Below are positions 31,772 through 40,308 of a stretch of 63,216 bases of DNA, piece after piece. The notes under the pieces were generated by a model. That model had not been told where the DNA came from. It saw only the letters and a list, made by a program, of their open reading frames with translations, and made no database searches. Made by a program: the position numbers and the translations under genes. Origin of the DNA: Archaeoglobi archaeon JdFR-42 (GTDB lineage Archaea; Halobacteriota; Archaeoglobi; Archaeoglobales; JdFR-42); assembly GCA_002010305.1 (NCBI GenBank), contig MTND01000031.1, forward strand, positions 1-63,216, read 5' to 3'. How positions within the stretch are numbered: position 1 is the stretch's first letter; each line of letters starts with the position of its first letter.

Positions 31772-33019
31772 GTGGATTGGCTGGAGACACATGAGAAAGA
31801 AGAGTTGCCTACGATCGGGATGGCAGATCTAGAAGGGAAAACTGTTGTTCTTAGACTAGATCTTAATTCACCGATGGTTGGAAATAGAATACTGGATGTC
31901 TCCAGATTTTTAGCTCATCTTAAAACTCTGAGAGATCTCGCAGATTCCAAAGTGGTAATCTTGGCCCATCAGAGTCGTCCAGGAAAATCTGATTTTACCA
32001 CTCTTGAGGCCCATGCACTGAAACTTGGTGATATCTTGGGGAGAGATGTTTACTATGTAGATGACATCTTTGGGAATCGTGCTCTCGAACGAATAAAAAA
32101 TCTCCAGCCGGGAGAAATACTCCTTCTTGAAAATGTGAGATTTTATTCAGAAGAGGTGTGTGTACTATCCCCTGAGCATCATGCAAAAACCCATCTGGTG
32201 AGAAGGCTATCAGGAGTCTCAGATGTGTACGTCAATGATGCTTTTTCTGCATCACACAGACCCCATGCTTCCATAGTGGGTTTCCCTCCAGTGTTACCCT
32301 CTTTTGCTGGATGGCTGATGGAAAAAGAAATTTCAGCCCTTGCTAGGGTTATGGGCAGTAAGGAGAGCAAAATATTCATATTGGGTGGAGCAAAAATTGA
32401 TGACTCTGTTAAAGTGATGCGTAACATTCTGGAAAATAAAATAGCCAGTAAGGTCATTCTTACAGGCTTGATGGCCAATTACTGTCTTATGTTAAAGGGA
32501 TTTAATATTGGAACTAAAGGAGAAGATCTGGTGAATTCTGCAAAAAGTAATGTAAATGATGATGTGGTTAGAAAGCTTCTTGGAAAATATGATAACGTGA
32601 TTATGCTTCCAGTTGATGTTGGAGTACTAGATGGAGAGGAAAGAAAAGAGATAAAGATTGAGGAACTGAAAGATGACCACGTTATAATGGACATTGGAGT
32701 GGAAAGTATTGCTAGGTTTTCTGAGGAGATTCAGCAATATTATATATCTGTAATTAATGGCCCGGCCGGGGTATTTGAAGATGAACGTTTCTCTCTTGGA
32801 ACTTTTGAATTATTGCGGAGTATGTGCAAAACCAGCTTCTCTTTTGTTGGGGGTGGCCACATCTCAACAGCTGCAAAAATGGCAGGCCTTGAAAGGAAGA
32901 TCACCCATGTCAGTACTGGGGGTGGAGCCAGCCTCCTCTTTTTATCAGGTGAACCTCTTATTGGCGTGGAGATGATAAAGAAATACTGGAATGAGAAGTG
33001 GAAGAAGAAGTTTTCCTGA
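31772..33019 (+). CDS. pgk: Phosphoglycerate kinase
   Basis: The 415-aa enzyme has the PGK landmarks VVLRLDLNSPM, ILAHQSRPGK, LLLENVRFYSEE, NDAFSASHRPHASIVG, FILGGAKIDDSVKVM and VGGGHISTAAKM followed by VSTGGGASLLFLSG. It transfers phosphate between 1,3-bisphosphoglycerate and ADP in glycolysis or gluconeogenesis. The GTG start has GGAG upstream. Its 3' end overlaps the convergent IPCT/DIPPS gene by 62 bp. Family-typical length. Confidence 0.92.
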   Translation: MDWLETHEKEELPTIGMADLEGKTVVLRLDLNSPMVGNRILDVSRFLAHLKTLRDLADSKVVILAHQSRPGKSDFTTLEAHALKLGDILGRDVYYVDDIFGNRALERIKNLQPGEILLLENVRFYSEEVCVLSPEHHAKTHLVRRLSGVSDVYVNDAFSASHRPHASIVGFPPVLPSFAGWLMEKEISALARVMGSKESKIFILGGAKIDDSVKVMRNILENKIASKVILTGLMANYCLMLKGFNIGTKGEDLVNSAKSNVNDDVVRKLLGKYDNVIMLPVDVGVLDGEERKEIKIEELKDDHVIMDIGVESIARFSEEIQQYYISVINGPAGVFEDERFSLGTFELLRSMCKTSFSFVGGGHISTAAKMAGLERKITHVSTGGGASLLFLSGEPLIGVEMIKKYWNEKWKKKFS

Positions 33020-34211
33020 ATTTGAACAGGGAATATAGGACTCCCCCGTTGGTTAGTACTCCAATTATGAGCAGGATCGGAATTACTAGGCCTGAGATGC
33101 CCATTATAAATATGAGAAACAATCTCACATCACGGGATGTCAAGGGGTTATGATAATTGAATCTTGCCCGAAGGTAACTTGGTTGTAAACTCCCGATTAG
33201 TGCAAAAAGTCCTGGGATGAGAATGTTAACATCATGTGCAATTATTATACCAGCTATAATAATAAAATCCGCATATCTGTCCAGGACTGTGTCAAAAACG
33301 GCACCATAACGACTTTTCATGTTTTTAAGCCGTGCAAGCTCCCCATCACATCCGTCAAGGATAGAGGAAATCTGGGCAAGGACTCCACCTACTATAAGAT
33401 TGCCATAACCGAAAGTAATTCCTGAAAAAACAGCGAGAATGAAACTCATCACGCTAACTTGGTTTGGAGTAATATTGAAGCGAGATAGGATTCTGGTTAT
33501 GGCGAGAGAGAATCTACGGTTTATATATCGTGAAACAAGACCATCTTCGCTTTTTGTCAGCATTTTTTTTATAATTTTCTCGGCTTTTTCTAGGTCTTCT
33601 GGGAAATCTATATCCACCCAGTCAGCATCAGTGATACGTGCCGCCACTCCCTCTATTTTGACAATCCTCCTGATAATTTCTGAAAGACTCACCCTTTTCT
33701 GCTGGTTTATCAGATCATGAGCATACTCGAATATGGAGGGTTTGCAAATGAAAAATCCCGTGTCATAGTAGTCATAGGAAGTGATCTCTTTTCCTATATC
33801 TACTATCTTGCCGTCCCGTATCTTGACTTTAGTGGCCTCCTCAGGATCAATTAAAGTACTTTTTCCTACCAGCAAAGTGGTCTTTTCTGGAATAAATGCT
33901 TCATGGAAAAAGCTTTCATCAAAAAGATGATCTCCCATAACAAGAATAAAATCATCCTGGATATATTCTCTGGCGAGATATAGAGAATATCCATTACCTC
34001 TTTCTGGATACGGGTTATAAACTAATTTCACTTTAAATCCTTTTTTCCTAATGATCTGCGGAATTCTGGGATCATGATATACTATAACTACATTTCGGGC
34101 ATTAATACGCCTTAAAGTGTGTTCAATCAATGGGATTCCAAAAATATTCAGGATGGGTTTTGTCTCCCCCATCCTCTTACCGAGACCTGCAGCGAGGATA
34201 ACTGCATCCAT
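32958..34211 (-). CDS. Bifunctional IPCT/DIPPS (inositol-1-phosphate cytidylyltransferase/DIP phosphate synthase)
   Basis: This 417-aa protein fuses a nucleotidyltransferase domain (residues 1 to about 230, AVILAAGLGKRMGETKPIL at the start and VMGDHLF metal site) to a CDP-alcohol phosphotransferase domain with DGCDGELAR and GAVFDTVLD, the D-xx-DG-xx-AR-...-G-xxx-D-xxx-D signature. The same architecture in Archaeoglobus makes CDP-inositol and then di-myo-inositol phosphate phosphate. It starts one base after the myo-inositol-1-phosphate synthase stop. The last about 20 residues are serine-rich and overlap the pgk 3' end, so that tail may be non-essential. The product, DIP, protects thermophiles at high temperature. 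Confidence 0.88.
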   Translation of the reverse strand: MDAVILAAGLGKRMGETKPILNIFGIPLIEHTLRRINARNVVIVYHDPRIPQIIRKKGFKVKLVYNPYPERGNGYSLYLAREYIQDDFILVMGDHLFDESFFHEAFIPEKTTLLVGKSTLIDPEEATKVKIRDGKIVDIGKEITSYDYYDTGFFICKPSIFEYAHDLINQQKRVSLSEIIRRIVKIEGVAARITDADWVDIDFPEDLEKAEKIIKKMLTKSEDGLVSRYINRRFSLAITRILSRFNITPNQVSVMSFILAVFSGITFGYGNLIVGGVLAQISSILDGCDGELARLKNMKSRYGAVFDTVLDRYADFIIIAGIIIAHDVNILIPGLFALIGSLQPSYLRARFNYHNPLTSRDVRLFLIFIMGISGLVIPILLIIGVLTNGGVLYSLFKFRKTSSSTSHSSISLSSPRQ

Positions 34212-34212
34212 T

Positions 34213-35439
34213 TCAGGTTCCAAGGGTCAGTATCCCCTTCTTTGGAAGTCCTTTTGGTCTGCCGAGGTTTTTATACCATTCCTTCAAAATTTCAAATTGA
34301 CGGTGGGTGTTGACAATATCTGTATCCATTGGGCTTTTGAAAAAGAAACCCATCTCTCGTATGACGCCATATTCTCCCCTCTTCTTGGCTGTATAGAGGA
34401 ATCGTGCAATATCTAAGATGAGTGGTGCAGCTAAAATGGCGTCAATCCCATCCCAGATGAAATAAAATTTCATTTTCGATCCGAGAAATCCTCTGAAATG
34501 AACGAAATCAAAGGCTATTTTATTATCTACTAGAGAGGGAAACATTCGGATTTCACAGATAGAGTAAGGAGAATATCCGTAAGTTTTTTCCAGCACACTA
34601 TCTTTGGATATCACTTTGCTTTCTTTGTTTTCTGCATGAGCTAGAACCTTACCATCATCGTCACCGAGGATGTTGTAGCTCATCCATCCCTCAACAGTCA
34701 TGTTTCTGTACAGAAACATAGGAGCAATGGTAGTTTTAACCAGTGTTTCACCGGTTTTACCATCATTACCTGCGTGAGGAACTCTATTTTTAATGGCCAG
34801 TTCTTTTAATGCTGGAATGCTGGATCCGACACTTGGAGTGAAGTTTCCATATGGGATCCCCTCTTTAAGGGCAGCATAAGCGTATAACATGCTCGCATTT
34901 GCATGGTCGGTTATGTTATCATCAAGCATGGTCTCAAATCCTTCTAAAGTGTCGTGGTAGTCCTTGGAAAAATTAACAACAGGTTCTGTAGAAGCAACAT
35001 TGATAACAACACCATCATTTTTCACAAACTCAGAAATATCATCTCTCAGAATGTCTACGATCTCCCTCAAAGTATAACCTTCTTTTTCGAAGGCAGATAG
35101 TTCTCCGAGGGACTCGACTCCAGGACCACAGTTTAAAGCAGTTCCTTTTTTTGGGATGATCTCTTTCAAATCATCCTTTACTCCTTTCAGAATTTCATAG
35201 TCATAATGTTTGTTCAGATTCCAGTGCTTTAATGCAGCATCATACGCATCTTCATTAATCCATCTGATTTCATGACCTGAAAAATCGAATTCAGGAGGTG
35301 CTATTTTTTCAATTCCATCGAACTCAGGAAGTTCTGAAACCAGACCATTTGAATCGACTATACTCTTTTCTAGTGCTTTTGCTCCCACCATTGCTGTGGT
35401 AGCGACAACACCATGCATTCCAAGTAACCAGATTTTCAT
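34213..35439 (-). CDS. ino1: myo-Inositol-1-phosphate synthase
   Basis: The 408-aa enzyme converts glucose-6-phosphate to inositol-1-phosphate with NAD. WLLGMHGVVATTAMVGAKAL is the NAD-binding strand, and VNVASTEPVV, GSSIPALKELA, GNDGKTGETLVKT and GWMSYNILGDDDG are active-site segments of the family. It is the committed step to inositol phospholipids and DIP. The gene is the first of a two-gene operon with IPCT/DIPPS. About 150 bp of AT-rich DNA with a strong ribosome-binding site (GGAGGTG) precedes it. Confidence 0.93.
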   Translation of the reverse strand: MKIWLLGMHGVVATTAMVGAKALEKSIVDSNGLVSELPEFDGIEKIAPPEFDFSGHEIRWINEDAYDAALKHWNLNKHYDYEILKGVKDDLKEIIPKKGTALNCGPGVESLGELSAFEKEGYTLREIVDILRDDISEFVKNDGVVINVASTEPVVNFSKDYHDTLEGFETMLDDNITDHANASMLYAYAALKEGIPYGNFTPSVGSSIPALKELAIKNRVPHAGNDGKTGETLVKTTIAPMFLYRNMTVEGWMSYNILGDDDGKVLAHAENKESKVISKDSVLEKTYGYSPYSICEIRMFPSLVDNKIAFDFVHFRGFLGSKMKFYFIWDGIDAILAAPLILDIARFLYTAKKRGEYGVIREMGFFFKSPMDTDIVNTHRQFEILKEWYKNLGRPKGLPKKGILTLGT

Positions 35440-35593
35440 CGTATCACCTCCTCGAAACCCATTGGAAAAATGGCGTTATTTGATTGTTTTAACTTCTATA
35501 AATATTTTGCTGTTTATTAACAAGATATAACATGAGTATATACTGTGTCAATGAAGGCTAAAAATTTAAATCTGAAGGAAATAAGAGAGTAAA

Positions 35594-36679
35594 TCAAGTA
35601 ACCACTTTTTCGAGTTCATCTTGTTCGTTAGCAATTCGCACCTCTCGTACTATACGTCGGCCCATACTCATGAAATCACCGTATCTGAGGAAAGAATATG
35701 GAGATGAGTCCATAAATGTGTTTGTTCCTCCATCACTTCTCGCACTGATCTCAAAGGCATAGAATTCCATGTTATCAGTGCACATGGTCTGAATACAGAA
35801 AGCTCCAAGTAGGCCAGGCGGTACCAGTTTTTTTGCTGCGTCAGCAAGTCTGTCCCCCATCTCGAATATCTGAGGTAAGAGACTCTCTCTTACGACTATC
35901 GGGAAATTACCTACCACAACATAGCTTGGAGGAAGATCTGCCTCTATCTGGTCTCTGGCTGGAATTCTAACCAGTCCATCAATGTTTGCTTCATATCTCC
36001 GATCCATACCCAAAACCTCTACTTCATCAGCCAGAGGAGAGTAGAAATAGTGGATGCAAAAATTGTTTCCTACAATATATTCTTCGATATGAGCAATTTC
36101 CCAGTCCTCATCCGTCACCCATCCTCGCTGTTTCATTTCCTCAAACTTGTTTTTAAAGCCTTCATAGGAGTCAGTGATAAAGTATCCTCTCCCTCCTCGT
36201 GCTCCGGGAAATTTCACCATTACTGGACGATCAATTTTTTCAGGCTTTTCTATCTTTGAGGGTGTTTTTATCCCGGCCTCACTCAGAAGCTGTCTTTCAA
36301 GACTCCTTTCTGATTCCCACCTCAGGATTCTCCTATTCCCCATCATGGGAACCCTGAAATCTTTCTCAATATTATCGAGTCCCACGTAAGCTACAAAGGA
36401 TCCATGAGGAATGATTATGGCATTCATTTCTCTGAGTTTTTCCTGGATTTCAGGTTTATTCATCTCAGCAAAATGCTTGACGATTATAATTTCATCTGCA
36501 ACTCCAAAACGCCTGTAAGGAACGTCTCTCCCTTCCTGACATACAGCAAGGGTTCTGAAACCTTCAAGCTGAGCCCCTTTAAGCATATGTAAAGAACTAT
36601 GGCTCCCAAGGGTGGCTATAGTGAGATTATCCCTGTCGTAGTTCTCAAGGACTTCGAGAATATCATCTTTGGTTATCAT
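35594..36679 (-). CDS. purP: 5-Formaminoimidazole-4-carboxamide ribonucleotide synthetase PurP
   Basis: The 361-aa ATP-grasp ligase forms FAICAR from AICAR, formate and ATP, the archaeal alternative to the folate-dependent PurH step. Seen are [17 protein letters not shown] at the start, [18 protein letters not shown] as the ATP-grasp glycine loop, and [11 protein letters not shown] at the metal site. I used the ATG at 36679 because it gives the 361-residue family length; a frame start lies ten codons upstream. Single gene, not in an operon with its neighbours. Confidence 0.9.
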   Translation of the reverse strand: MITKDDILEVLENYDRDNLTIATLGSHSSLHMLKGAQLEGFRTLAVCQEGRDVPYRRFGVADEIIIVKHFAEMNKPEIQEKLREMNAIIIPHGSFVAYVGLDNIEKDFRVPMMGNRRILRWESERSLERQLLSEAGIKTPSKIEKPEKIDRPVMVKFPGARGGRGYFITDSYEGFKNKFEEMKQRGWVTDEDWEIAHIEEYIVGNNFCIHYFYSPLADEVEVLGMDRRYEANIDGLVRIPARDQIEADLPPSYVVVGNFPIVVRESLLPQIFEMGDRLADAAKKLVPPGLLGAFCIQTMCTDNMEFYAFEISARSDGGTNTFMDSSPYSFLRYGDFMSMGRRIVREVRIANEQDELEKVVT

Positions 36680-36785
36680 ACCAACACCAGTAAGGAAGAT
36701 TCCATTCATCTTTAAATTATTTTCTAAATTTCTGTAGAGGTTTTTTTATGAAGATAGTACTGGCTAAAACCGGACACTAGAACTT

Positions 36786-37880
36786 TTATACATCTTTCAG
36801 AGCTCTTGATATATCGTCTATTAAATCCTCGACATCTTCGATACCAATGGCCAGTCGTACTGTTCTGGGCGTTATATTACCCATTTGATCTTGTGGCAGC
36901 CCTTTCATTATTATCTCAGACGGAATGGTAACTAAGCTCTCAACACCTCCCAGACTGACTGCATTTTTTATGAGCTGCAAGCCATTAACAAATTTTTTTG
37001 CACCTCTCTCATCTCCGGCTACATCGAAACTGAGAACACCACCAAAACCCTTCATCATCTTTTTTCCTCTGGCATGATGCGGGTGAGAAGGTAGGCCGGG
37101 ATAATAAACCCTCTCCACTTTTTCGTGTTCTTCGAGAAATTTTGCTACTTCTAAAGCGTTGCTGTTATGCTTTTCCATCCTTACCGGGAGGGTTTTGATA
37201 CTTCTCTCCAAGAGATAAGCGGTAAAGGGATCAAGGTTGGTCCCTTCCATTTTTCTGGTATTTTTGATTTTTTCAATGATGTCATTATCTCCTGCCACTA
37301 CTCCGGCAATAAGATCGCTATGACCACCAAGATACTTCGTGGCACTGTGAACGATCACATCAGCTCCATAGTCAACTGGGTTAAAGTTATATGGAGATGG
37401 AAAGGTGTTATCAACTACCAGCATTCCTTGAAAAGACCGTCGAATACCTTTAATATCCGGGATGTTTACGAGAGGATTTGTGATCGACTCCAGAAAAATT
37501 ATGTCTGCTTCAGATGCGTGCTCCCGAATCTCGTCCACTGGAAAGCGCTTAACAGTAAGACCAAATTTTTCAAGGAAGTTGAATAGCTTTGAAGTGCCTC
37601 CATAGATATCCGGGTGTGTAATCAAAACAGAACCTCTTTTTGCTAGGGTAAGAATGGTTGTGGATATCGCGCCCATCCCTGAGGAAAATAAAGCCGCATC
37701 CTCAGTTTTTTCAAGTAAAGCAATTCTTTTCTCTGTATTCTCTATAGTTGGGTTGGATACTCGGGAATACACATACTTACCATTTCTCTGAGAAAATGTG
37801 GAGTTCAGGAAAAGAGGGAAAACCACACTGCCGTATATTTCTCTCTCCCCTCCGTGGATGCATAATGTTGAAAATTTCAT
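36786..37880 (-). CDS. Cys/Met metabolism PLP enzyme (cystathionine gamma-synthase/lyase type)
   Basis: The 364-aa enzyme is of the cystathionine family. CIHGGERE, YSRVSNPTIENTEKRIALLE and SSGMGAISTTIL form the PLP and substrate region, VIVHSATKYLGGHSDLIAG contains the PLP-binding lysine, and SLGGVESLVTIPSEI is the C-terminal active-site loop. It may act as cystathionine gamma-lyase or gamma-synthase, methionine gamma-lyase or O-acetylhomoserine sulfhydrylase; sequence does not separate them. The start is ATG 37880; an upstream frame extends five codons. Confidence 0.85.
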   Translation of the reverse strand: MKFSTLCIHGGEREIYGSVVFPLFLNSTFSQRNGKYVYSRVSNPTIENTEKRIALLEKTEDAALFSSGMGAISTTILTLAKRGSVLITHPDIYGGTSKLFNFLEKFGLTVKRFPVDEIREHASEADIIFLESITNPLVNIPDIKGIRRSFQGMLVVDNTFPSPYNFNPVDYGADVIVHSATKYLGGHSDLIAGVVAGDNDIIEKIKNTRKMEGTNLDPFTAYLLERSIKTLPVRMEKHNSNALEVAKFLEEHEKVERVYYPGLPSHPHHARGKKMMKGFGGVLSFDVAGDERGAKKFVNGLQLIKNAVSLGGVESLVTIPSEIIMKGLPQDQMGNITPRTVRLAIGIEDVEDLIDDISRALKDV

Positions 37881-37940
37881 TGCTGACATTAGCAAAAGGG
37901 TTAATATGAGCAGGATATAAACTTTTCCTGTTTATTCTGA

Positions 37941-38873
37941 TTACAAAATAAGATCCAGAAAAATTGAGAGTAACATTATAAAGCTTACCATGGCGTTGAG
38001 ATTAAAAAAAGCAACTTGAATATGCTTTTTTTCCACATTTCCCGGGCGAACAATCCAGTGCTCGGTAACCAGTAAACAGGATATAATAACTAGTCCTGTG
38101 AGGAACACACGGTTGAAAGGAAACACCCATAAGGTGAGTGCGAAAAATATTATGGTAAATAGATGGGACAGAGCAGAAATGACCAATCCCTTTTTTATAC
38201 CGAAATCAGCTGGAATAGAATGGAGGGAATGGTTTATATCAAAATCTCTGTCCTGGATGGAGTAAATGATATCAAATCCAGCCACCCAGAACATTACACC
38301 CAGAGCAATCATCAAAGGTGGCAATTCTGATGATAAGGGACGGAAGGAGTTTGTAACGGCAACCCAACCACCCAGAGGAGCATATGCGAGAGCAAGTCCC
38401 AAAACATAATGAGAAAGAGAGGTATATCTTTTCAGGTATGGATACACTATAGCAGTAATAACCGGGATGGGAGACAACAAAAAAGTTGTCCTGTTGATGA
38501 AGTATGCAGCCATCTCATAAGCAAGAATGGAAATCACTATAATCCCATACACCTCTTGAATGCTTATATTTCCTGAGGGTAAAGGCCTATCAGAAGTTCT
38601 GGGATTTATGGCATCGATTTCTCTGTCTATCAGGTTGTTTAAGGCCATGGATGCAGTCCTGAGCCCAATAAAAGCGATAAAAATTAACAACATGATTCTC
38701 AATGAGGGGATCCCCCTCGCAGCCATAAATGCGCCTGCATAGGCAAAAGGAAGTGCAAATAGAGTATGCTGTATTTTAACAAGATCTGCGTAGATTTTAA
38801 GTTTGGAAAGAGATATGTAATCCAGACGCATTTTATTCTGTCTCATAGAGAGGTGGTAAAAAAGGTTTTCCAT
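37941..38873 (-). CDS. UbiA-family prenyltransferase, MqnP-like
   Basis: The 310-aa integral membrane enzyme has about eight helices and two aspartate motifs: NNLIDREIDAINPRTSDRPL and IYSIQDRDFDINHSLHSIP. The first motif, with NPRTxxRPLPSG, resembles the MqnP branch that prenylates the aromatic nucleus in the futalosine menaquinone route. The UbiD homologue at 40274 would fit as the decarboxylase. A role in archaeal lipid synthesis is the alternative, but the usual DGGGP synthase lacks the NPRT pattern. Starts at codons 10 and 15 are also possible. Confidence 0.75.
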   Translation of the reverse strand: MENLFYHLSMRQNKMRLDYISLSKLKIYADLVKIQHTLFALPFAYAGAFMAARGIPSLRIMLLIFIAFIGLRTASMALNNLIDREIDAINPRTSDRPLPSGNISIQEVYGIIVISILAYEMAAYFINRTTFLLSPIPVITAIVYPYLKRYTSLSHYVLGLALAYAPLGGWVAVTNSFRPLSSELPPLMIALGVMFWVAGFDIIYSIQDRDFDINHSLHSIPADFGIKKGLVISALSHLFTIIFFALTLWVFPFNRVFLTGLVIISCLLVTEHWIVRPGNVEKKHIQVAFFNLNAMVSFIMLLSIFLDLIL

Positions 38874-39015
38874 TAATGCAGGTTTTTTGTTTCTGGGTTG
38901 TTAAGGTAGATTTCACTGGAGTTTTATATGATAAAAGAAGTATGAAGAAAGGAGTTATCCAGGTGTTTCCTGGATATCTATTGTGATTATTAAGAGCAGG
39001 TTACGGGTGGATCTC

Positions 39016-39711
39016 ATGGAGAAAATGAGAAATAGGTCAGAGGAATTCAATTCTGCTAGTTTAAAAGTATCTGAAGGACTTGAGAATATAACCCATGAGA
39101 TTTTGTGCTGTAAAAAATGTGAACTATGGAAAACAAAAACCAGATATGTGCCAGGAGATGGAAACCCTTATAGCAGAATAGTTTTTGTTGGAGAAGCCCC
39201 TGGAAGGGAAGAAGACCGACAGGGCAAGCCATTTGTTGGGGCTGCTGGGAAATTGCTCGAAGAAAGCATTCAGAAATATCTGAGACTCAAGAGAGAAGAA
39301 GTTTTCATTTGCAATATTTTGAAGTGCAGACCTCCCGGCAATAGAGATCCGGAACCTGACGAGATACAGGCGTGTTTTCCATACCTGGAGAGACAGATAG
39401 ATATAATTCGTCCCAAGCTTATAGTATGTCTGGGACGATTCGCAGCCTCAAAACTTTTTGAGTATTTTGGTGTAGACTTCAGAGGTATCACTAGGGATCG
39501 TGGAAAGGTCTTCACTATAGAGAGATGGGGGGGAAAAATTAAGCTGGTGGCAACCTATCATCCAGCAGCCATATTATATAAAAGAGATCTGGGAGAAATT
39601 TTTTCAAGAGATTTTCATTTGATGGCAAGTCTTCTGAAGGGGGATACTGGAAAAAATAATGATAGGGCTAAAGGAAAACATAGGGATACAAGATTACTGG
39701 ATTTCTTCTGA
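39016..39711 (+). CDS. Uracil-DNA glycosylase, family 4
   Basis: The 231-aa enzyme is a [4Fe-4S] family 4 uracil-DNA glycosylase. GEAPGREEDRQGKPFVGAAG (residues 59-78) is motif A, and the Fe-S ligands are Cys32, Cys35, Cys104 and Cys120. ATYHPAAIL is the motif B region. It removes uracil from deaminated cytosine in DNA, which matters more at high temperature. ATG 39016 has GGGTGG upstream; a GTG at 38983 is the alternative. The 3' end overlaps the CcmC-like gene by 18 bp on the other strand. Confidence 0.9.
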   Translation: MEKMRNRSEEFNSASLKVSEGLENITHEILCCKKCELWKTKTRYVPGDGNPYSRIVFVGEAPGREEDRQGKPFVGAAGKLLEESIQKYLRLKREEVFICNILKCRPPGNRDPEPDEIQACFPYLERQIDIIRPKLIVCLGRFAASKLFEYFGVDFRGITRDRGKVFTIERWGGKIKLVATYHPAAILYKRDLGEIFSRDFHLMASLLKGDTGKNNDRAKGKHRDTRLLDFF

Positions 39712-40308
39712 TAGAGTTTTAAAAAGTACCACCCCACTCATAGATGCAAGAATAAAAAATACAGCAATGCTGATGAAGAAAATTTCCAGGTGAGTCCCAG
39801 AAGTGGGATTCTCCGGGTGGAGTAGGTTCCCCACTCCAAACCGGATAATCCATGGCAGGATGGAGAGAATGATCAGAATAACTGACTGGTTGTTGTGACT
39901 GATTTGATCCATCGTAAGGAGCGCTATGAGTGAAACGGCAAAAAGAAGAACTCCTGAAACCAATTTTGGCTCAATGAGCAGTAACCCACCCCAAGTGAGG
40001 TAAGCGGTTATTACCCCAACTACTAGGGAAACAGCCCACACCACAATTGCCATTTTCAAAATAGCTATGGCCCAGAGGATGTAAAAATCTTTCTTTCCAA
40101 AGAGATATAATACTCCGAAAACCCCACCAAATGAAAAGAGAACCATGGCTGTGAAAGTCAAAGACCCATGGATGAGAACAATGCCTATCATCTTACCCAG
40201 AAACGCCTCTTCTGGAGTTGCCAGCCCTAGGCTCACTCCGAGGAGTGAAAAAATAATTCCTGAAACTATCATTTTATGGCTGGTTCTGTTCTCTATTGAG
40301 GACTGCAT
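39694..40308 (-). CDS. CcmC/CcsA-like membrane protein
   Basis: The 204-aa protein has six predicted membrane helices. The order of helices, LTWGGLLLIEPKLVSGVLL and LPWIIRFGVGNLLHPEN parallel the CcmC/CcsA family, which handles haem in cytochrome c maturation. However, the tryptophan-rich WGTxWxWD loop is replaced by WGGLLLIEP, so haem binding is in doubt. It overlaps the ubiD 3' end by 35 bp when started at ATG 40308, which has GGAG at about nine bases; ATG 40272 is a second option. It shares a unit with ubiD. Confidence 0.55.
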   Translation of the reverse strand: MQSSIENRTSHKMIVSGIIFSLLGVSLGLATPEEAFLGKMIGIVLIHGSLTFTAMVLFSFGGVFGVLYLFGKKDFYILWAIAILKMAIVVWAVSLVVGVITAYLTWGGLLLIEPKLVSGVLLFAVSLIALLTMDQISHNNQSVILIILSILPWIIRFGVGNLLHPENPTSGTHLEIFFISIAVFFILASMSGVVLFKTLSEEIQ

